DNA of 42,702 nt from an uncultured Clostridia bacterium (GTDB taxonomy: Bacteria; Bacillota; Clostridia; Christensenellales; Pumilibacteraceae). A program made the position numbers and the translations under genes. The stretch spans positions 1 through 42,702 of the forward strand of contig CAKQPR010000013.1 of assembly GCA_934270565.1 (NCBI GenBank), read 5' to 3'. Under the pieces are notes generated by a model. That model had not been told where the DNA came from. It made no database searches and saw only the letters and a list, made by a program, of their open reading frames with translations. Each line of letters begins with the position of its first letter. Within the stretch, counting starts at the first letter, position 1. Shown piece by piece: positions 7,139 to 16,746 of the stretch.

Positions 7139-8524
7139 ATGCTGAAACTTTACAACACTCTTTCGCGCGAAAAGGAAGAATTCAAGCCGGTCGGCAAGGT
7201 CGTTACGATGTATTCGTGCGGACCTACCGTCTACAACTACGCGCACATCGGAAACCTCCGCACTTACGTCTTTATGGACCTCGTGCGCAGAGTTCTTCGG
7301 TACGACGGCTACAAAATAAAGGGCGTTATGAACATAACGGACGTAGGTCACCTTCTCTCCGACGGCGACGACGGCGAGGACAAGATGGAGCTTGCGGCGA
7401 AAAAGCAGCAGAAATCTCCGTATGAAATCGCGGCGTACTACACCGACGTTTTCTTCAAGGACATCGCCGCGCTCAATATCGGCAAACCCGAAATCATCGC
7501 CAAAGCCACCGATCACATCAAGGATATGATCGAATACGTCGAAAAGCTCGTCGAAAAAGGTTACGGCTACGAGACGAGCGACGGAATTTACTTCGACATA
7601 TCGAAATTCCCCGAATACGGCAAGCTCAGCCGCCTCAGCCTCGACGATCAGATCGCGGGCGCGCGCGTGGAAGTAAACGGCGAAAAACGTCACCCCGCGG
7701 ACTTCGCGCTCTGGAAAAAAGCGCCCAAAGAGCACATTATGCAGTGGGAATCGCCTTGGGGCATGGGATACCCCGGTTGGCACATAGAATGTTCGACGAT
7801 GAGCCGCAAATACCTCGGCTCGCTGCTCGACATACACACCGGCGGCGTGGATCATATTCCCGTCCATCACGAAAACGAAATCGCTCAGTCCGAAGCGCTC
7901 GAAGGGCACAAGACGGTAAACACTTGGATGCACGGTGAATTTATGCTCGTGGACGGCGGCAAAATGAGCAAGTCGCTCGGCAACACCTACACCGTTTCTC
8001 AGCTCGAAGAAATGGGTTACGAGCCGCTCGCCTTCCGCTACTTCTGCCTCAACACCCACTACCGCAAAAAACTCAACTTCACGTTCGACGGACTCAAAGC
8101 CGCGCAGATCGCGTACCGCAGACTTCTCAACGCGCTGTACGAGCACAAGGTAAGCCAAGCCGCAACCGACCCCGCGACGATCGAAAAATACCGCGCGGAA
8201 TTTACCGACGCGATAAACGACGATATCAACGTTCCTCTCGCCCTCGGCGTCGTGTGGACGATGCTCAAAGAAAAGCCGTCGAAGGATATTTACGCGCTCG
8301 CGCTCGACTTCGACAAAGTTTTAGGTCTTTCGCTCGACAAGGCTAAACCCGCCGAAAAACCCGCGATCGAAGTTCCCGCCGACGTCAAAGCGCTCGCCGA
8401 CGAGCGTTTCGAAGCCCGCAAAGCCAAAAACTGGGCGGAAAGCGATCGTCTCCGCGACCTTCTCGCCGAAAAGGGTTACGCCGTGCTCGACTCGAAGGAC
8501 GGCTACCGTCTGGAAAAGAAATGA
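7139..8524 (+). CDS. cysS: Cysteinyl-tRNA synthetase
   Basis: It charges tRNA-Cys. The 461-residue length is normal. The class I signatures are present: HIGN within CGPTVYNYAHIGNLRTY near residue 35 and KMSKSLGN near 270. Zinc ligands are visible as the Cys of CGPTVYN, and further on GWHIECSTMS and the HHENE segment. The start ATG follows GAGGTG (7127-7132), which overlaps the cysE stop. It overlaps the next gene by 4 nt (ATGA). Together with cysE it gives a cysteine synthesis and use unit. Confidence 0.97.
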   Translation: MLKLYNTLSREKEEFKPVGKVVTMYSCGPTVYNYAHIGNLRTYVFMDLVRRVLRYDGYKIKGVMNITDVGHLLSDGDDGEDKMELAAKKQQKSPYEIAAYYTDVFFKDIAALNIGKPEIIAKATDHIKDMIEYVEKLVEKGYGYETSDGIYFDISKFPEYGKLSRLSLDDQIAGARVEVNGEKRHPADFALWKKAPKEHIMQWESPWGMGYPGWHIECSTMSRKYLGSLLDIHTGGVDHIPVHHENEIAQSEALEGHKTVNTWMHGEFMLVDGGKMSKSLGNTYTVSQLEEMGYEPLAFRYFCLNTHYRKKLNFTFDGLKAAQIAYRRLLNALYEHKVSQAATDPATIEKYRAEFTDAINDDINVPLALGVVWTMLKEKPSKDIYALALDFDKVLGLSLDKAKPAEKPAIEVPADVKALADERFEARKAKNWAESDRLRDLLAEKGYAVLDSKDGYRLEKK

Positions 8525-9201
8525 CCCCGAAAGCGATATTTTTCGACGTGGACGGCACTCTGCTCGACTTCGCCGCTTACGCGCGGCACTTTCTCGAGCG
8601 CGCCTGCGCCCGTCACGGACTGCCGTTTTCCGAAAAGCTCGTCCGCGATTTCACCGAAATCAACGATCGGCTCTGGAAAGACATCGAAAAAGGCTCGCTC
8701 ACCCGCGAAGAACTCCATAAAATTAGGTTCAAGCTCGTATTCGAAGCGTCGGGAATAGATTTCGATCGCCCCGATCTCGTCGAAGCCGAATTCCGCAAGG
8801 AAATTTTCGACTCCGCCGAAACTTTCGACGGCGCGCGCGAAACGCTCGACTACCTCTCGAAAAAATACCCGCTTTACGTCGCAAGCAACGCTCAGCCCGA
8901 GCAACAGACCGCGCGGCTTGAAAAGGCGGGGCTTTCAGGATATTTCGAGGGCATTTTCGCTTCGGGCGAAATCGGCGCGGACAAGCCGAGCCGCGAATTC
9001 TGGGACAAGGTTTTTTCGCGACTTGGCGGCATTAAGCCTTGCGATACCGTGCTTGTGGGCGATTCGCTAACCGCCGATATCGCCGGCGGCAACGCTTACG
9101 GAATAAAGACCTGTTGGTTTAACGACGGTGGCAAACGCAAGGAAGAATATCCGTGCGACTACGAAATCCGCGATTTAAGAGAACTTACGAAACTGTTTTA
9201 A
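8521..9201 (+). CDS. HAD-superfamily hydrolase (YjjG/YfnB-like phosphatase)
   Basis: The 226-residue protein has all four HAD motifs: I DVDGTLLD (residues 9-16), II ASNA, III K in DKPSREFWDKV, and IV GDSLTADIAGG. A helical cap lies between motifs I and II (subfamily IA). The nearest family is the YjjG-type nucleoside monophosphatases; the substrate is not determinable here. The ATGA overlap with cysS implies translational coupling. Its role in this operon is unclear: metabolite repair is possible. Confidence 0.85.
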   Translation: MTPKAIFFDVDGTLLDFAAYARHFLERACARHGLPFSEKLVRDFTEINDRLWKDIEKGSLTREELHKIRFKLVFEASGIDFDRPDLVEAEFRKEIFDSAETFDGARETLDYLSKKYPLYVASNAQPEQQTARLEKAGLSGYFEGIFASGEIGADKPSREFWDKVFSRLGGIKPCDTVLVGDSLTADIAGGNAYGIKTCWFNDGGKRKEEYPCDYEIRDLRELTKLF

Positions 9202-9205
9202 AAAT

Positions 9206-9694
9206 ATGTCTGTCTCGGTAAGAAAATACGAAAAGAAAGATTTGCCGGATATGATCCGGATCTGGAACGAAGTCGTCGAGGACGGAGTCGCATTCCCTCA
9301 GGAGGAAAAACTCGACGAGAAAAGCGGCGAAGAATTTTTCGCGGCTCAGACTTACTGCGGGGTCGCGACCGACGAAAACGGCGAAACGCTCGGACTGTAC
9401 ATACTCCACCCGAATAACGTCGGGCGCTGCGGGCATATCGCCAACGCAAGCTATGCGGTCGATCGCTCCGCAAGAGGTAAGGGCGCTGGCAGAAAACTCG
9501 TCATCGACTGTCTCGACCGCGCCAAAACGTGCGGTTTCCGCATACTTCAGTTCAACGCGGTAGTCGAAACCAACTTCGTCGCGCGCAAGCTTTACGAAAG
9601 CCTCGGCTTCGTCGGGCTCGGCGTAATCGAAGGCGGTTTCCGCACCGATGACGGCAAATATGTGAACATTCGCCCGTACTACAGAACGTTGTAA
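9206..9694 (+). CDS. GNAT-family N-acetyltransferase (phosphinothricin acetyltransferase-like)
   Basis: The 162-residue protein has the acetyl-CoA-binding motif A as SYAVDRSARGKGAGRKLVIDCLDRAK and motif B as LQFNAVVETNFVARKLYESLGFV. The N-terminus VRKYEKKDLPDMIRIWNEVVEDGVAFP is typical of Pat/YhhY-like enzymes that acetylate amino groups of small molecules. It starts 4 nt after the HAD gene stop, so it is last in the cysE-cysS unit. A GC-rich imperfect hairpin without a T-run (9697-9721) follows. Confidence 0.85.
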   Translation: MSVSVRKYEKKDLPDMIRIWNEVVEDGVAFPQEEKLDEKSGEEFFAAQTYCGVATDENGETLGLYILHPNNVGRCGHIANASYAVDRSARGKGAGRKLVIDCLDRAKTCGFRILQFNAVVETNFVARKLYESLGFVGLGVIEGGFRTDDGKYVNIRPYYRTL

Positions 9695-9725
9695 ACTGTC
9701 CGCGCGAGATTGCGCGCCGACAATA

Positions 9726-10137
9726 CGAGAAATGGGAAAAACCTATTCGGTAGGAGTATTCCTCGTCCGCCTCGACGGCGAGCCCCGTTGGCAAGTCGGC
9801 GATGGCAGGGAGCTCCTGCCGGCAAGTCGGCAATTTCTGTTCTTACTTTCGATAGAACGTGGTAGGGGCGGACGCCCTCGTCCGCCCGCAAACCTGACGT
9901 ACACGTTGTCATTTCGAGCGAAGGCGAAGCCGTAGTCGAGAAATCCCCTGCAATAGAAACGAAATCCATCGGACACGACCATTCAAGGCTTCCCCTCGGG
10001 GACCTGTCGCGTAGCGACTGATGAGGGGTTGTCTTTTACGTTGCGTTTGTCATAGCCCAACCCTCATTCGTCTTGCCTTCGTTTTCGCTTCGGCAATCCA
10101 CCTTTTACCCCAAATGGAAGGCGTTAAAAGCCCCCAC
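9726..10137. repeat. Composite intergenic repeat island R1
   Basis: It contains three modules found again elsewhere in the window. First, a hairpin GGGCGGACG-ccct-CGTCCGCCC (9867-9888). Second, a TCATTTCGAG...GTCGAGAAATCCC unit (9909-9950), nearly identical to 42601-42642. Third, a GGCTTCCCCTCGG...TGATGAGGGGTTG unit (9989-10075) matching 34381-34465. ORFs in this stretch are low-complexity by-products and I see no gene. Confidence 0.8.
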
Positions 10138-10146
10138 ACAAAAAAC

Positions 10147-10178
10147 AAGCCTCGCGGGCACACAAGCCCGCGGGGCTT
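10147..10178 (-). terminator. Terminator of the small HTH gene
   Basis: Stem AAGCCTCGCGGGC (10147-10159) with GCCCGCGGGGCTT (10166-10178); on the minus strand it is followed by GTTTTTTG. It lies 25 bp past the HTH stop. Confidence 0.8.
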
Positions 10179-10202
10179 TGTCGCAGAAAAATGCAAACGT
10201 AT

Positions 10203-10412
10203 TCAATATTCTTTGACGCCGAGCAGATAATCCACGCTCACGTCGTAGAATTTCGCGATGTCCACCAGCACCGAAAGCGGCGGTTCGCGCTGTTCCTTTT
10301 CGTAGCGCAGATACGTCACGCTGTTGAGCCCGAGGATTTCGGCAAGCTGCTTTTGCGTGAGGCTGTTTTCCTCCCGAAGTTCTTTCAGAATTTTACCCAA
10401 ATGAATTTCCAT
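10203..10412 (-). CDS. Small XRE/Cro-CI-type HTH regulator
   Basis: This 69-residue single-domain DNA-binding protein has the HTH_3 pattern: LGKILKELREENSLTQKQLAEILGLNSVTYLRYEKEQREPPLSVLVDIAKFYDVSVDYLLG. The start at 10412 (MEIHLGK) follows AGGAA at suitable distance; the longer reading from 10466 has no ribosome-binding site. Two inverted repeats upstream are candidate operators. Monocistronic, with its own terminator. Its targets are unknown. Confidence 0.85.
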   Translation of the reverse strand: MEIHLGKILKELREENSLTQKQLAEILGLNSVTYLRYEKEQREPPLSVLVDIAKFYDVSVDYLLGVKEY

Positions 10413-10416
10413 AGCA

Positions 10417-10488
10417 CTATTCCTATTTTTCTTGAATAGTACCATTTTTATGTGAGCGCCGCGCAAAAACTACCAAAACGGTAGTTTT
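10417..10488 (-). promoter_or_regulatory. Candidate operators upstream of the HTH gene
   Basis: A perfect 9-bp inverted repeat AAAACTACC (10466-10474) / GGTAGTTTT (10480-10488) with a 5-nt centre, and a second one with arms ACTATTC and GAATAGT between about 10417 and 10440, lie upstream of the start. Autoregulation is the simplest reading. I could not fix a -35/-10 pair. Confidence 0.5.
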
Positions 10489-10513
10489 ATCAAACGACCC
10501 ATCCTCGCCCTCG

Positions 10514-10560
10514 AACCGAACAAAAACGCCCGTCCGACACCATGGAACGAGCGTTTTTTA
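10514..10560 (-). terminator. Terminator of the purine operon
   Basis: Imperfect stem AAAAACGC...CGTCC with GGAACG...GCGTTTTTT (about 10514-10559), just past the purL stop. It can act in both directions. Confidence 0.65.
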
Positions 10561-10564
10561 CTTA

Positions 10565-13500
10565 TCAGCCTTTGAAGTATTTTACGGCGGAAGCGAAAAG
10601 TTTCATGTCGTACTCACCCGCAACGTTTTTATAAAGTCCCGCGCCTATGCGCTCGCTGTGCCCCATCTTGCCAAGGACTCTGCCGTCGGGCGAAGTGATA
10701 CCCTCGATCGCGTAGTCCGATCCGTTGGGATTGAATCTTATATCCGAAGTCGCGTTGCCGTCGAGGTCGACGTACTGCGTGGCGATCTGTCCGTTTCCGA
10801 TCAGATTTTTAAGCTCCGAACCCGCTATGAATCTGCCCTCTCCGTGCGAAATCGGAACGGAATAGATTTCGCCTTCGCGGGTAAGCGAGAGCCACGGCGA
10901 CTTGTTCGAAGATACGCGAACACGCACGATTTTCGACTGATGTCTGCCGATTTCGTTGAACGTAAGCGTCGGACTATCCGCGGAAAGATCGTCGATAATT
11001 CTTCCGTAAGGCACGAGCCCGAGCTTGACGAGCGCCTGAAAGCCGTTGCAGATTCCGAGCATAAGCCCGTCGCGGTCGGAAAGAAGCCTGTTTACTTCCT
11101 CGCGCACTGCGGGCGAGCGGAAGAACGCGGTGATAAACTTGCCGCTACCGTCCGGCTCGTCTCCGCCCGAGAATCCTCCGGGGATAAACACAACCTGCGA
11201 CCGCGCGATTTCCTTTGCAAATTCTTCGGCGCTCCGACGAATACCGTCTGCAGAAAGGTTGTTTATAACGAAAATCTTACTCTCCGCACCCGCGCGCTCG
11301 ACCGCCCGAGCGCTGTCGTACTCGCAGTTCGTCCCCGGGAAAGCGGGGATAAGGAAGCGCGGACGCGCGCATTTTACCGCGGGCGCAACGCGTTTTCCGT
11401 CAAATCCGTAAGTGATCGTCTCGATTTTGCCGGACTTTTGTCCGATATTGCAGCTGTACACGCTCTCAAGCCGATTTTCGTATTTCTCGCCGAGCGCCGC
11501 AACCGCGACTTTTTCATCTCCTCGCGAAATAAAACCGTCGTTCGTCACTTCGCCGAGAAGCGTTCCTTCGATTTCTTCGGTCGTCTCTACAACGAACGCG
11601 CCGTAATCATACCCGAAAATCGCGTCGTTGCCCACCGATTTTTCGTAATCGAATCCGAAACCGTTGCCGATCGCCATTTTATAAACTGCTTCGGCGACAC
11701 CGCCGTGGCTTATCGCGTAAGCGGCGACGATTTTGCCCGCCCGCATAAGCTCGGTAACGCGGTTAAACAGCGCGATCTGGCTCTTCGGGTCGGGAAGTCC
11801 GTTTTTCGTTTCGGGCGCGAGCAGATAAACCTTATGTCCCGCGGCTTTGAATTCTGGCGAAATGACGTCGCCGACCTTGCCCGTAGTCACGGCGAACGAA
11901 ACGAGCGTGGGCGGAACGGAAATATTTTCGAACGTGCCGCTCATCGAGTCCTTGCCGCCTATCGCCGCAACCCCGAAATCGAGTTGCGCTTCGAGCGCGC
12001 CTAAAAGCGCGGCAAGCGGTTTGCCCCACTTGTTCTCGTCCTTGCCGAGGCGCTCGAAATACTCCTGAAAAGTCAGGTAGACGTCCCTGAACGCCGCGCC
12101 GGTCGCAACGAGTTTGCAGAGCGACGAAACGACCGCGAGGTACGCGCCCTTGTACGGACTGAGCGAAGTCACGAACGGATCGTAACCCCAGCTCATAAAC
12201 GAAACGTCATCGGTTTCGCCCTTCTCGAGCGAGATTTTCTGCACCATCGCCTGCACGGGCGTAAGCTGATACTTGCCGCCGAACGGCATAAGCACCGACC
12301 CCGCGCCTATCGTCGAGTCGAAGCGTTCGCTAAGTCCGCGCTTCGAGCACACGTTAAGATCGCCCGCGAGCGCCTCGTAACCCTTTATAAAATCGTCGGG
12401 AACATCCTTTCCGATCGGTTTTTCTCTCTTTTCGGTCGCTCGAACGTGCTTTTCCGCGCCGTTCGAGTTGAGGAATTCGCGGCTTATATCCACTATTTTC
12501 TTGCCGTTCCAGATCATCGTAAGCCGCGGTTCGGCTTTGACTTTCGCAACGACTTTCGCTTGCAGATTCTCCTTTGCGGCGAGCTCCAGAAACTTTTCGG
12601 CGTCTTTCGGATCGACTACGACCGCCATACGTTCCTGCGACTCGCTGATCGCAAGTTCGGTACCGTCCAGCCCGTCGTACTTGCGCGGAACGGCGTTGAG
12701 GTCGATTTCGAGCCCGTCCGCGAGCTCGCCTATAGCCACGCTCACGCCGCCCGCTCCGAAGTCGTTGCACCGCTTTATGAGCCTGCTCGCCTCGGCGTTG
12801 CGGAAAAGCCGCTGAAGCTTTCTCTCTTCGGGCGCGTTGCCCTTCTGAACTTCCGCGCCGCACGTCTCGATCGAGCTTACGGTATGCGACTTCGACGAGC
12901 CCGTCGCGCCGCCGCAACCGTCTCTGCCGGTGCTGCCGCCGAGCAGAATAACGACGTCGCCCGCCGCGGGAACTTCGCGCCGCACGTTCTTTTCGGGCGC
13001 AGCCGCGATCACCGCGCCGATTTCCATACGTTTCGCCGCGTAACCGTCGTGATAAATTTCGTCCACGATCCCCGTCGCAAGCCCTATCTGATTACCGTAA
13101 GACGAGTACCCCGCCGCCGCGCCGGTAACGATTTTGCGTTGCGGAAGCTTACCCTTGATCGTCTCCGAAACGGGAACGGTGGGATCTGCCGCGCCCGTAA
13201 CGCGCATCGCGCCGTAAACGTAAGCGCGCCCCGAAAGCGGATCGCGGATCGCGCCGCCTATACAGGTAGCCGCACCGCCGAACGGTTCGATTTCGGTCGG
13301 GTGATTGTGCGTTTCGTTCTTGAACAACAATAGCCACGGCTCGGGTTTTCCGTCCACCGTAACCGTAACTTTTACCGTGCATGCGTTGATTTCCTCGGAC
13401 TCGTCGAGCTTATCGAGCTTGCCGCGCGATCTGAGGTACTTCGCACCTATCGTCGCAAGGTCCATAAGGCAAATCGGTTTGGTTCTGCCTAACTCCTTGC

Positions 13501-14254
13501 GGACGGCGAGGTAATCGTTATAAGCTTTTTCGACTTCTTCGTCCTCGAATTGCACGTCGTCGATAACCGTCAAAAAGGTGGTATGGCGGCAGTGATCCGA
13601 CCAGTAAGTGTCGATCATTCTGATTTCGGTGATCGTCGGATCGCGCTTTTCCGATCTGAAATACGCCTGACAGAAAGCAATATCGTCGCCGTCCATGGCG
13701 AGACCGTATTCGCGCACGAACGCGTCGAGCTCGTCGCGCGACAGATTTATGAACCCGTCGAGCGTTCTGACGGAAGTGGGGATCGAATAATTCGCTTTGA
13801 GCGTTTCGGGCTTAGCCATATCGGCTTCGCGAGCCTCTACGGGGTTGATAACGTGCTTTTTGATCGCCGCGATTTCGCTTTCGGTAAGCGCGCCGTAAAG
13901 AACGTAAACTTTGGCGGTGCGGATAAGCGGGCGTTCGCCCTGCGAAATGATCTGAATACACTGCGCCGCACTGTCCGCACGCTGATCGAACTGCCCCGCG
14001 AGGTATTCGACCGCGAACGCATACCCGCCGCGCGCGTCGAGAGTATCGCTCGTTTCGTCTACCTGAGGCTCGGAAAACACCGTATCCGTGACCTCGGCGA
14101 ACAGCTCGGGCGTAATGAATTCGGCGTCGTAGCGGTTGATAACCCGCACTCCCGTGAGGTTTTTTATGCCGAGTACGTCAGTCGCTTCGACTCTGAGCGC
14201 GTCGGCTTCGGCGCGGTACCCTTCTCTTTTCTCCACGAACACTCTGTAAACCAT
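10565..14254 (-). CDS. purL: Phosphoribosylformylglycinamidine synthase, single-chain PurL with glutaminase domain
   Basis: It converts FGAR, glutamine and ATP to FGAM, the fourth purine step. At 1229 residues it is the large fused type found in Clostridia, with a PurS-like N-terminus, two AIRS-type halves (SDHCRHTTFLTVIDDVQF, NETHNHPTEIEPFGGAATC) and a C-terminal GATase. The latter has nucleophile Cys in LGICNGFQALVK and the His-Glu pair in ISHGEGRF. No separate purQ or purS is needed. The ATG at 14254 is chosen because AAAGGAG lies 5 nt upstream; the GTG at 14260 overlaps that site. It begins 2 nt after the purD stop and is the last gene of the operon. Confidence 0.97.
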   Translation of the reverse strand: MVYRVFVEKREGYRAEADALRVEATDVLGIKNLTGVRVINRYDAEFITPELFAEVTDTVFSEPQVDETSDTLDARGGYAFAVEYLAGQFDQRADSAAQCIQIISQGERPLIRTAKVYVLYGALTESEIAAIKKHVINPVEAREADMAKPETLKANYSIPTSVRTLDGFINLSRDELDAFVREYGLAMDGDDIAFCQAYFRSEKRDPTITEIRMIDTYWSDHCRHTTFLTVIDDVQFEDEEVEKAYNDYLAVRKELGRTKPICLMDLATIGAKYLRSRGKLDKLDESEEINACTVKVTVTVDGKPEPWLLLFKNETHNHPTEIEPFGGAATCIGGAIRDPLSGRAYVYGAMRVTGAADPTVPVSETIKGKLPQRKIVTGAAAGYSSYGNQIGLATGIVDEIYHDGYAAKRMEIGAVIAAAPEKNVRREVPAAGDVVILLGGSTGRDGCGGATGSSKSHTVSSIETCGAEVQKGNAPEERKLQRLFRNAEASRLIKRCNDFGAGGVSVAIGELADGLEIDLNAVPRKYDGLDGTELAISESQERMAVVVDPKDAEKFLELAAKENLQAKVVAKVKAEPRLTMIWNGKKIVDISREFLNSNGAEKHVRATEKREKPIGKDVPDDFIKGYEALAGDLNVCSKRGLSERFDSTIGAGSVLMPFGGKYQLTPVQAMVQKISLEKGETDDVSFMSWGYDPFVTSLSPYKGAYLAVVSSLCKLVATGAAFRDVYLTFQEYFERLGKDENKWGKPLAALLGALEAQLDFGVAAIGGKDSMSGTFENISVPPTLVSFAVTTGKVGDVISPEFKAAGHKVYLLAPETKNGLPDPKSQIALFNRVTELMRAGKIVAAYAISHGGVAEAVYKMAIGNGFGFDYEKSVGNDAIFGYDYGAFVVETTEEIEGTLLGEVTNDGFISRGDEKVAVAALGEKYENRLESVYSCNIGQKSGKIETITYGFDGKRVAPAVKCARPRFLIPAFPGTNCEYDSARAVERAGAESKIFVINNLSADGIRRSAEEFAKEIARSQVVFIPGGFSGGDEPDGSGKFITAFFRSPAVREEVNRLLSDRDGLMLGICNGFQALVKLGLVPYGRIIDDLSADSPTLTFNEIGRHQSKIVRVRVSSNKSPWLSLTREGEIYSVPISHGEGRFIAGSELKNLIGNGQIATQYVDLDGNATSDIRFNPNGSDYAIEGITSPDGRVLGKMGHSERIGAGLYKNVAGEYDMKLFASAVKYFKG

Positions 14255-14256
14255 AT

Positions 14257-15519
14257 TCACTCCTTTGCCTTCATTGCCTTCGCGCCTATATCCGTGCGGT
14301 AATACGCGCCCTCGAATTTTATCCTCTTAACATCCGCGTAAGAACGTTCTATCGCTTCGCCGAGCGTGGGAGCGACGTTCGTCACGCCCAGAACTCTGCC
14401 GCCGTTCGTGTAAAGTTTTCCGTTCTTTTCCGCCGCTCCCGCAAAATAAACGCGCGGCAGGACGTCGGACGGAACGTCTATTTCCTTGCCCTTTTCGTAA
14501 GCCTCGGGGTAGCCGCCCGAAGCCATAATCACGCACGCCGCCGCCTCGTCCGAAAACCCGACTTCGATTTCGCCGAGCCGCCCTTCCGAAACCGCCCGCA
14601 TAACCGTAAGAAGATCGGTTTTAAGAAGCGGCAGAACGACCTGCGTTTCGGGATCGCCGAAACGGCAGTTGTATTCGATCACTTTCGCGCCGCTCGGGGT
14701 AAGCATAAGTCCGAAATACAGACACCCGCAAAACGTTCTTCCCTCGGCGTTCATCGCTTCGATCGTGGGAAGAAAGATCCTTTTCATACACTCGTCCGCA
14801 ACCGCGGGCGTGTAGTACGGATTAGGCGCGATCGTGCCCATGCCGCCGGTGTTAAGACCGGTATCGCCGTCGCCGATCCGCTTGTGATCCATCGACGAAA
14901 CCATCGGAACGACCGTTTTGCCGTCGGTGAACGCGAGAACGGAAACTTCGGGGCCCGTCAGAAACTCCTCTATAACCACCTCGTCGCCCGATTTCCCGAA
15001 TGCTTTGTCGCGCATAATCTTATTCACCGCGTCCGTCGCTTCTTCGCGGGTATTTGCAATGATTACGCCCTTGCCGAGCGCGAGCCCGTCGGCTTTGACT
15101 ACGAGCGGAAGCGGCGCGGTCTCAACGAAGTCGAGCGCCTTTTCTATATCCGAAAAAACCTCGTAGCGCGCGGTCGGAATACCGTATTTTTTCATCAGGT
15201 TTTTGGCGAAAACCTTGCTGCTTTCGATTTCCGCGGCGGCTTGGCTCGGTCCGAACGAAGCGATACCCGCCTCGCGAAGCCTGTCCGTAAGACCCATCGC
15301 AAGCGGATCGTCGGGCGCTACTACGACGTAATCGAGTTTTTTCTCCGTCGCGAACTTCACTATTTCGTCTATATCGGTCGGCTTTATATCGACGCAAACG
15401 GCTTCGGTCATGCCGCCGTTGCCGCAAAGCGCGTAAAGCTCCGTCACCCGCTTGTTTTCCGCAATTTTTTTGACTATGGCGTGTTCTCTGCCGCCGCTAC
15501 CTACAACCGCAACTCTCAT
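14257..15519 (-). CDS. purD: Phosphoribosylamine-glycine ligase
   Basis: It joins phosphoribosylamine and glycine with ATP to form GAR. The 420-residue ATP-grasp protein starts MRVAVVGSGGREHAIV, carries the ATP-grasp segment PLVVKADGLALGKGVIIA, the GLNTGGMGTIAPNPYY motif and the metal-binding ECRFGDPETQ-like segment (here YNCRFGDPETQVVLPLL). ATG 15519 follows GGAG. It lies 9 nt from the purH stop. Confidence 0.97.
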   Translation of the reverse strand: MRVAVVGSGGREHAIVKKIAENKRVTELYALCGNGGMTEAVCVDIKPTDIDEIVKFATEKKLDYVVVAPDDPLAMGLTDRLREAGIASFGPSQAAAEIESSKVFAKNLMKKYGIPTARYEVFSDIEKALDFVETAPLPLVVKADGLALGKGVIIANTREEATDAVNKIMRDKAFGKSGDEVVIEEFLTGPEVSVLAFTDGKTVVPMVSSMDHKRIGDGDTGLNTGGMGTIAPNPYYTPAVADECMKRIFLPTIEAMNAEGRTFCGCLYFGLMLTPSGAKVIEYNCRFGDPETQVVLPLLKTDLLTVMRAVSEGRLGEIEVGFSDEAAACVIMASGGYPEAYEKGKEIDVPSDVLPRVYFAGAAEKNGKLYTNGGRVLGVTNVAPTLGEAIERSYADVKRIKFEGAYYRTDIGAKAMKAKE

Positions 15520-15528
15520 TCCGTCTCC

Positions 15529-16713
15529 TCAGTGGTGGAAAAGTCTCATTCCCGTAAACGCCATAACCATGCCGTAATCGTCGCAACGATCGATGACGAT
15601 TTGGTCGCGTATCGATCCCCCGGGCTCGGCAACGTACTTCACGCCGCTTTTTCTCGCTCTGTCGATATTGTCCGAAAACGGAAAAAACGCGTCCGATCCG
15701 AGCGAAACGCCGTCGATCGTGTCGAGGTACACGCGCATTTCCGGTTCGGTGAACGGCTCGGGGCGGCGGGTAAAATATTTCTGCCATACGCCGTCCGCCG
15801 TGACGTCCTCTTCGTTCTTGTTGATATAACCGTCGATCGCGTTGTCGCGGTCGGGGCGGGAAAGCTCGGGAAGGAAGGGAAGCGAAAGCACCTTTTCGCT
15901 TTGCCGCAAAAACCAGGTGTCCGCCTTGCCGCCCGCAAGCCGCGTACAGTGAATACGCGACTGCTGCCCCGCTCCCACACCTATCGCCTGCCCGCCGTAA
16001 GCGTAGCAAACCGAGTTCGACTGCGTATATTTGAGCGTGATGAGCGACACTACAAGGTCGATTTTCGCGCTCTCGGGGAGCTCCTTATTCTTCGTGACGA
16101 TATTGTCGAGCAGCTGCTTGTTTATCTTGAAATCGTTTCTGCCCTGCTCGAAAGTCACGCCGAAAACCTGTTTTCTCTCGATCTTTTCGGGAACGTAATC
16201 GGGGTCGATTTTTACTATATTGTAGTTGCCCTTGCGCTTTGTTTTAAGAAGTTCGAGCGCTTCGGGAGTAAACGCGGGCGCGATCACGCCGTCCGAAACT
16301 TCGCGGAAAATCAGCTTTGCGGTGGTAAGATCGCACTCGTCCGAAAGCGAAATCCAGTCGCCGTAAGAACACATTCTGTCCGTGCCTCTCGCCCGCGCGT
16401 AAGCGCATGCAAGCGGCGAATCGTCAAGTCCATCGACATCGTCTGCGAAACAGGCTTTTTTGAGCGTTTCGGGGAGAATATCCCCGACCGCCGCGGAAGT
16501 CGGACTGACGTGCTTAAACGAAGTTGCGGCGGCTTTTCCCGTCGCCTCTTTAAGCTCTTTGACGAGCTGCCAGCCGTTGAACGCGTCTAAAAAGTTTATA
16601 TACCCCGGTCGCCCCGAGAGAATTTCGATCGGAAGATCGGTACCGTCATTCATAAAAACGCGCGCGGGCTTCTGGTTCGGGTTGCAACCGTATTTTAGTT
16701 CGTATTCCTTCAT
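15529..16713 (-). CDS. purH: AICAR transformylase alone (PurH lacking the IMP cyclohydrolase domain)
   Basis: It formylates AICAR to FAICAR with 10-formyl-THF. The 394-residue protein corresponds only to the transformylase part of ordinary PurH (about 510 residues). It contains SFKHVSPTSAAVG with the catalytic Lys-His pair, and the C-terminus QIVIDRCDDYGMVMAFTGMRLFHH is the usual end of PurH. No cyclohydrolase (MGS-like) domain exists upstream; instead a separate PurO gene supplies that step. The start at 16713 follows GGAGG; a longer frame to 16788 runs through an intercistronic hairpin and is unlikely. Confidence 0.93.
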   Translation of the reverse strand: MKEYELKYGCNPNQKPARVFMNDGTDLPIEILSGRPGYINFLDAFNGWQLVKELKEATGKAAATSFKHVSPTSAAVGDILPETLKKACFADDVDGLDDSPLACAYARARGTDRMCSYGDWISLSDECDLTTAKLIFREVSDGVIAPAFTPEALELLKTKRKGNYNIVKIDPDYVPEKIERKQVFGVTFEQGRNDFKINKQLLDNIVTKNKELPESAKIDLVVSLITLKYTQSNSVCYAYGGQAIGVGAGQQSRIHCTRLAGGKADTWFLRQSEKVLSLPFLPELSRPDRDNAIDGYINKNEEDVTADGVWQKYFTRRPEPFTEPEMRVYLDTIDGVSLGSDAFFPFSDNIDRARKSGVKYVAEPGGSIRDQIVIDRCDDYGMVMAFTGMRLFHH

Positions 16714-16746
16714 TTTTATCCTCCCCGACAATTCGGATTTTGTTTT

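Noticed and set aside
10021..10230. 69-codon plus-strand ORF in repeat island R1
   Set aside because: It covers repeat modules and the HTH terminator hairpin; no ribosome-binding site.
14884..16590. 568-codon plus-strand open frame opposite purD and purH
   Set aside because: It lies wholly antisense to two well-identified genes, is Arg-rich and without domains; a by-product of GC-rich codon use.
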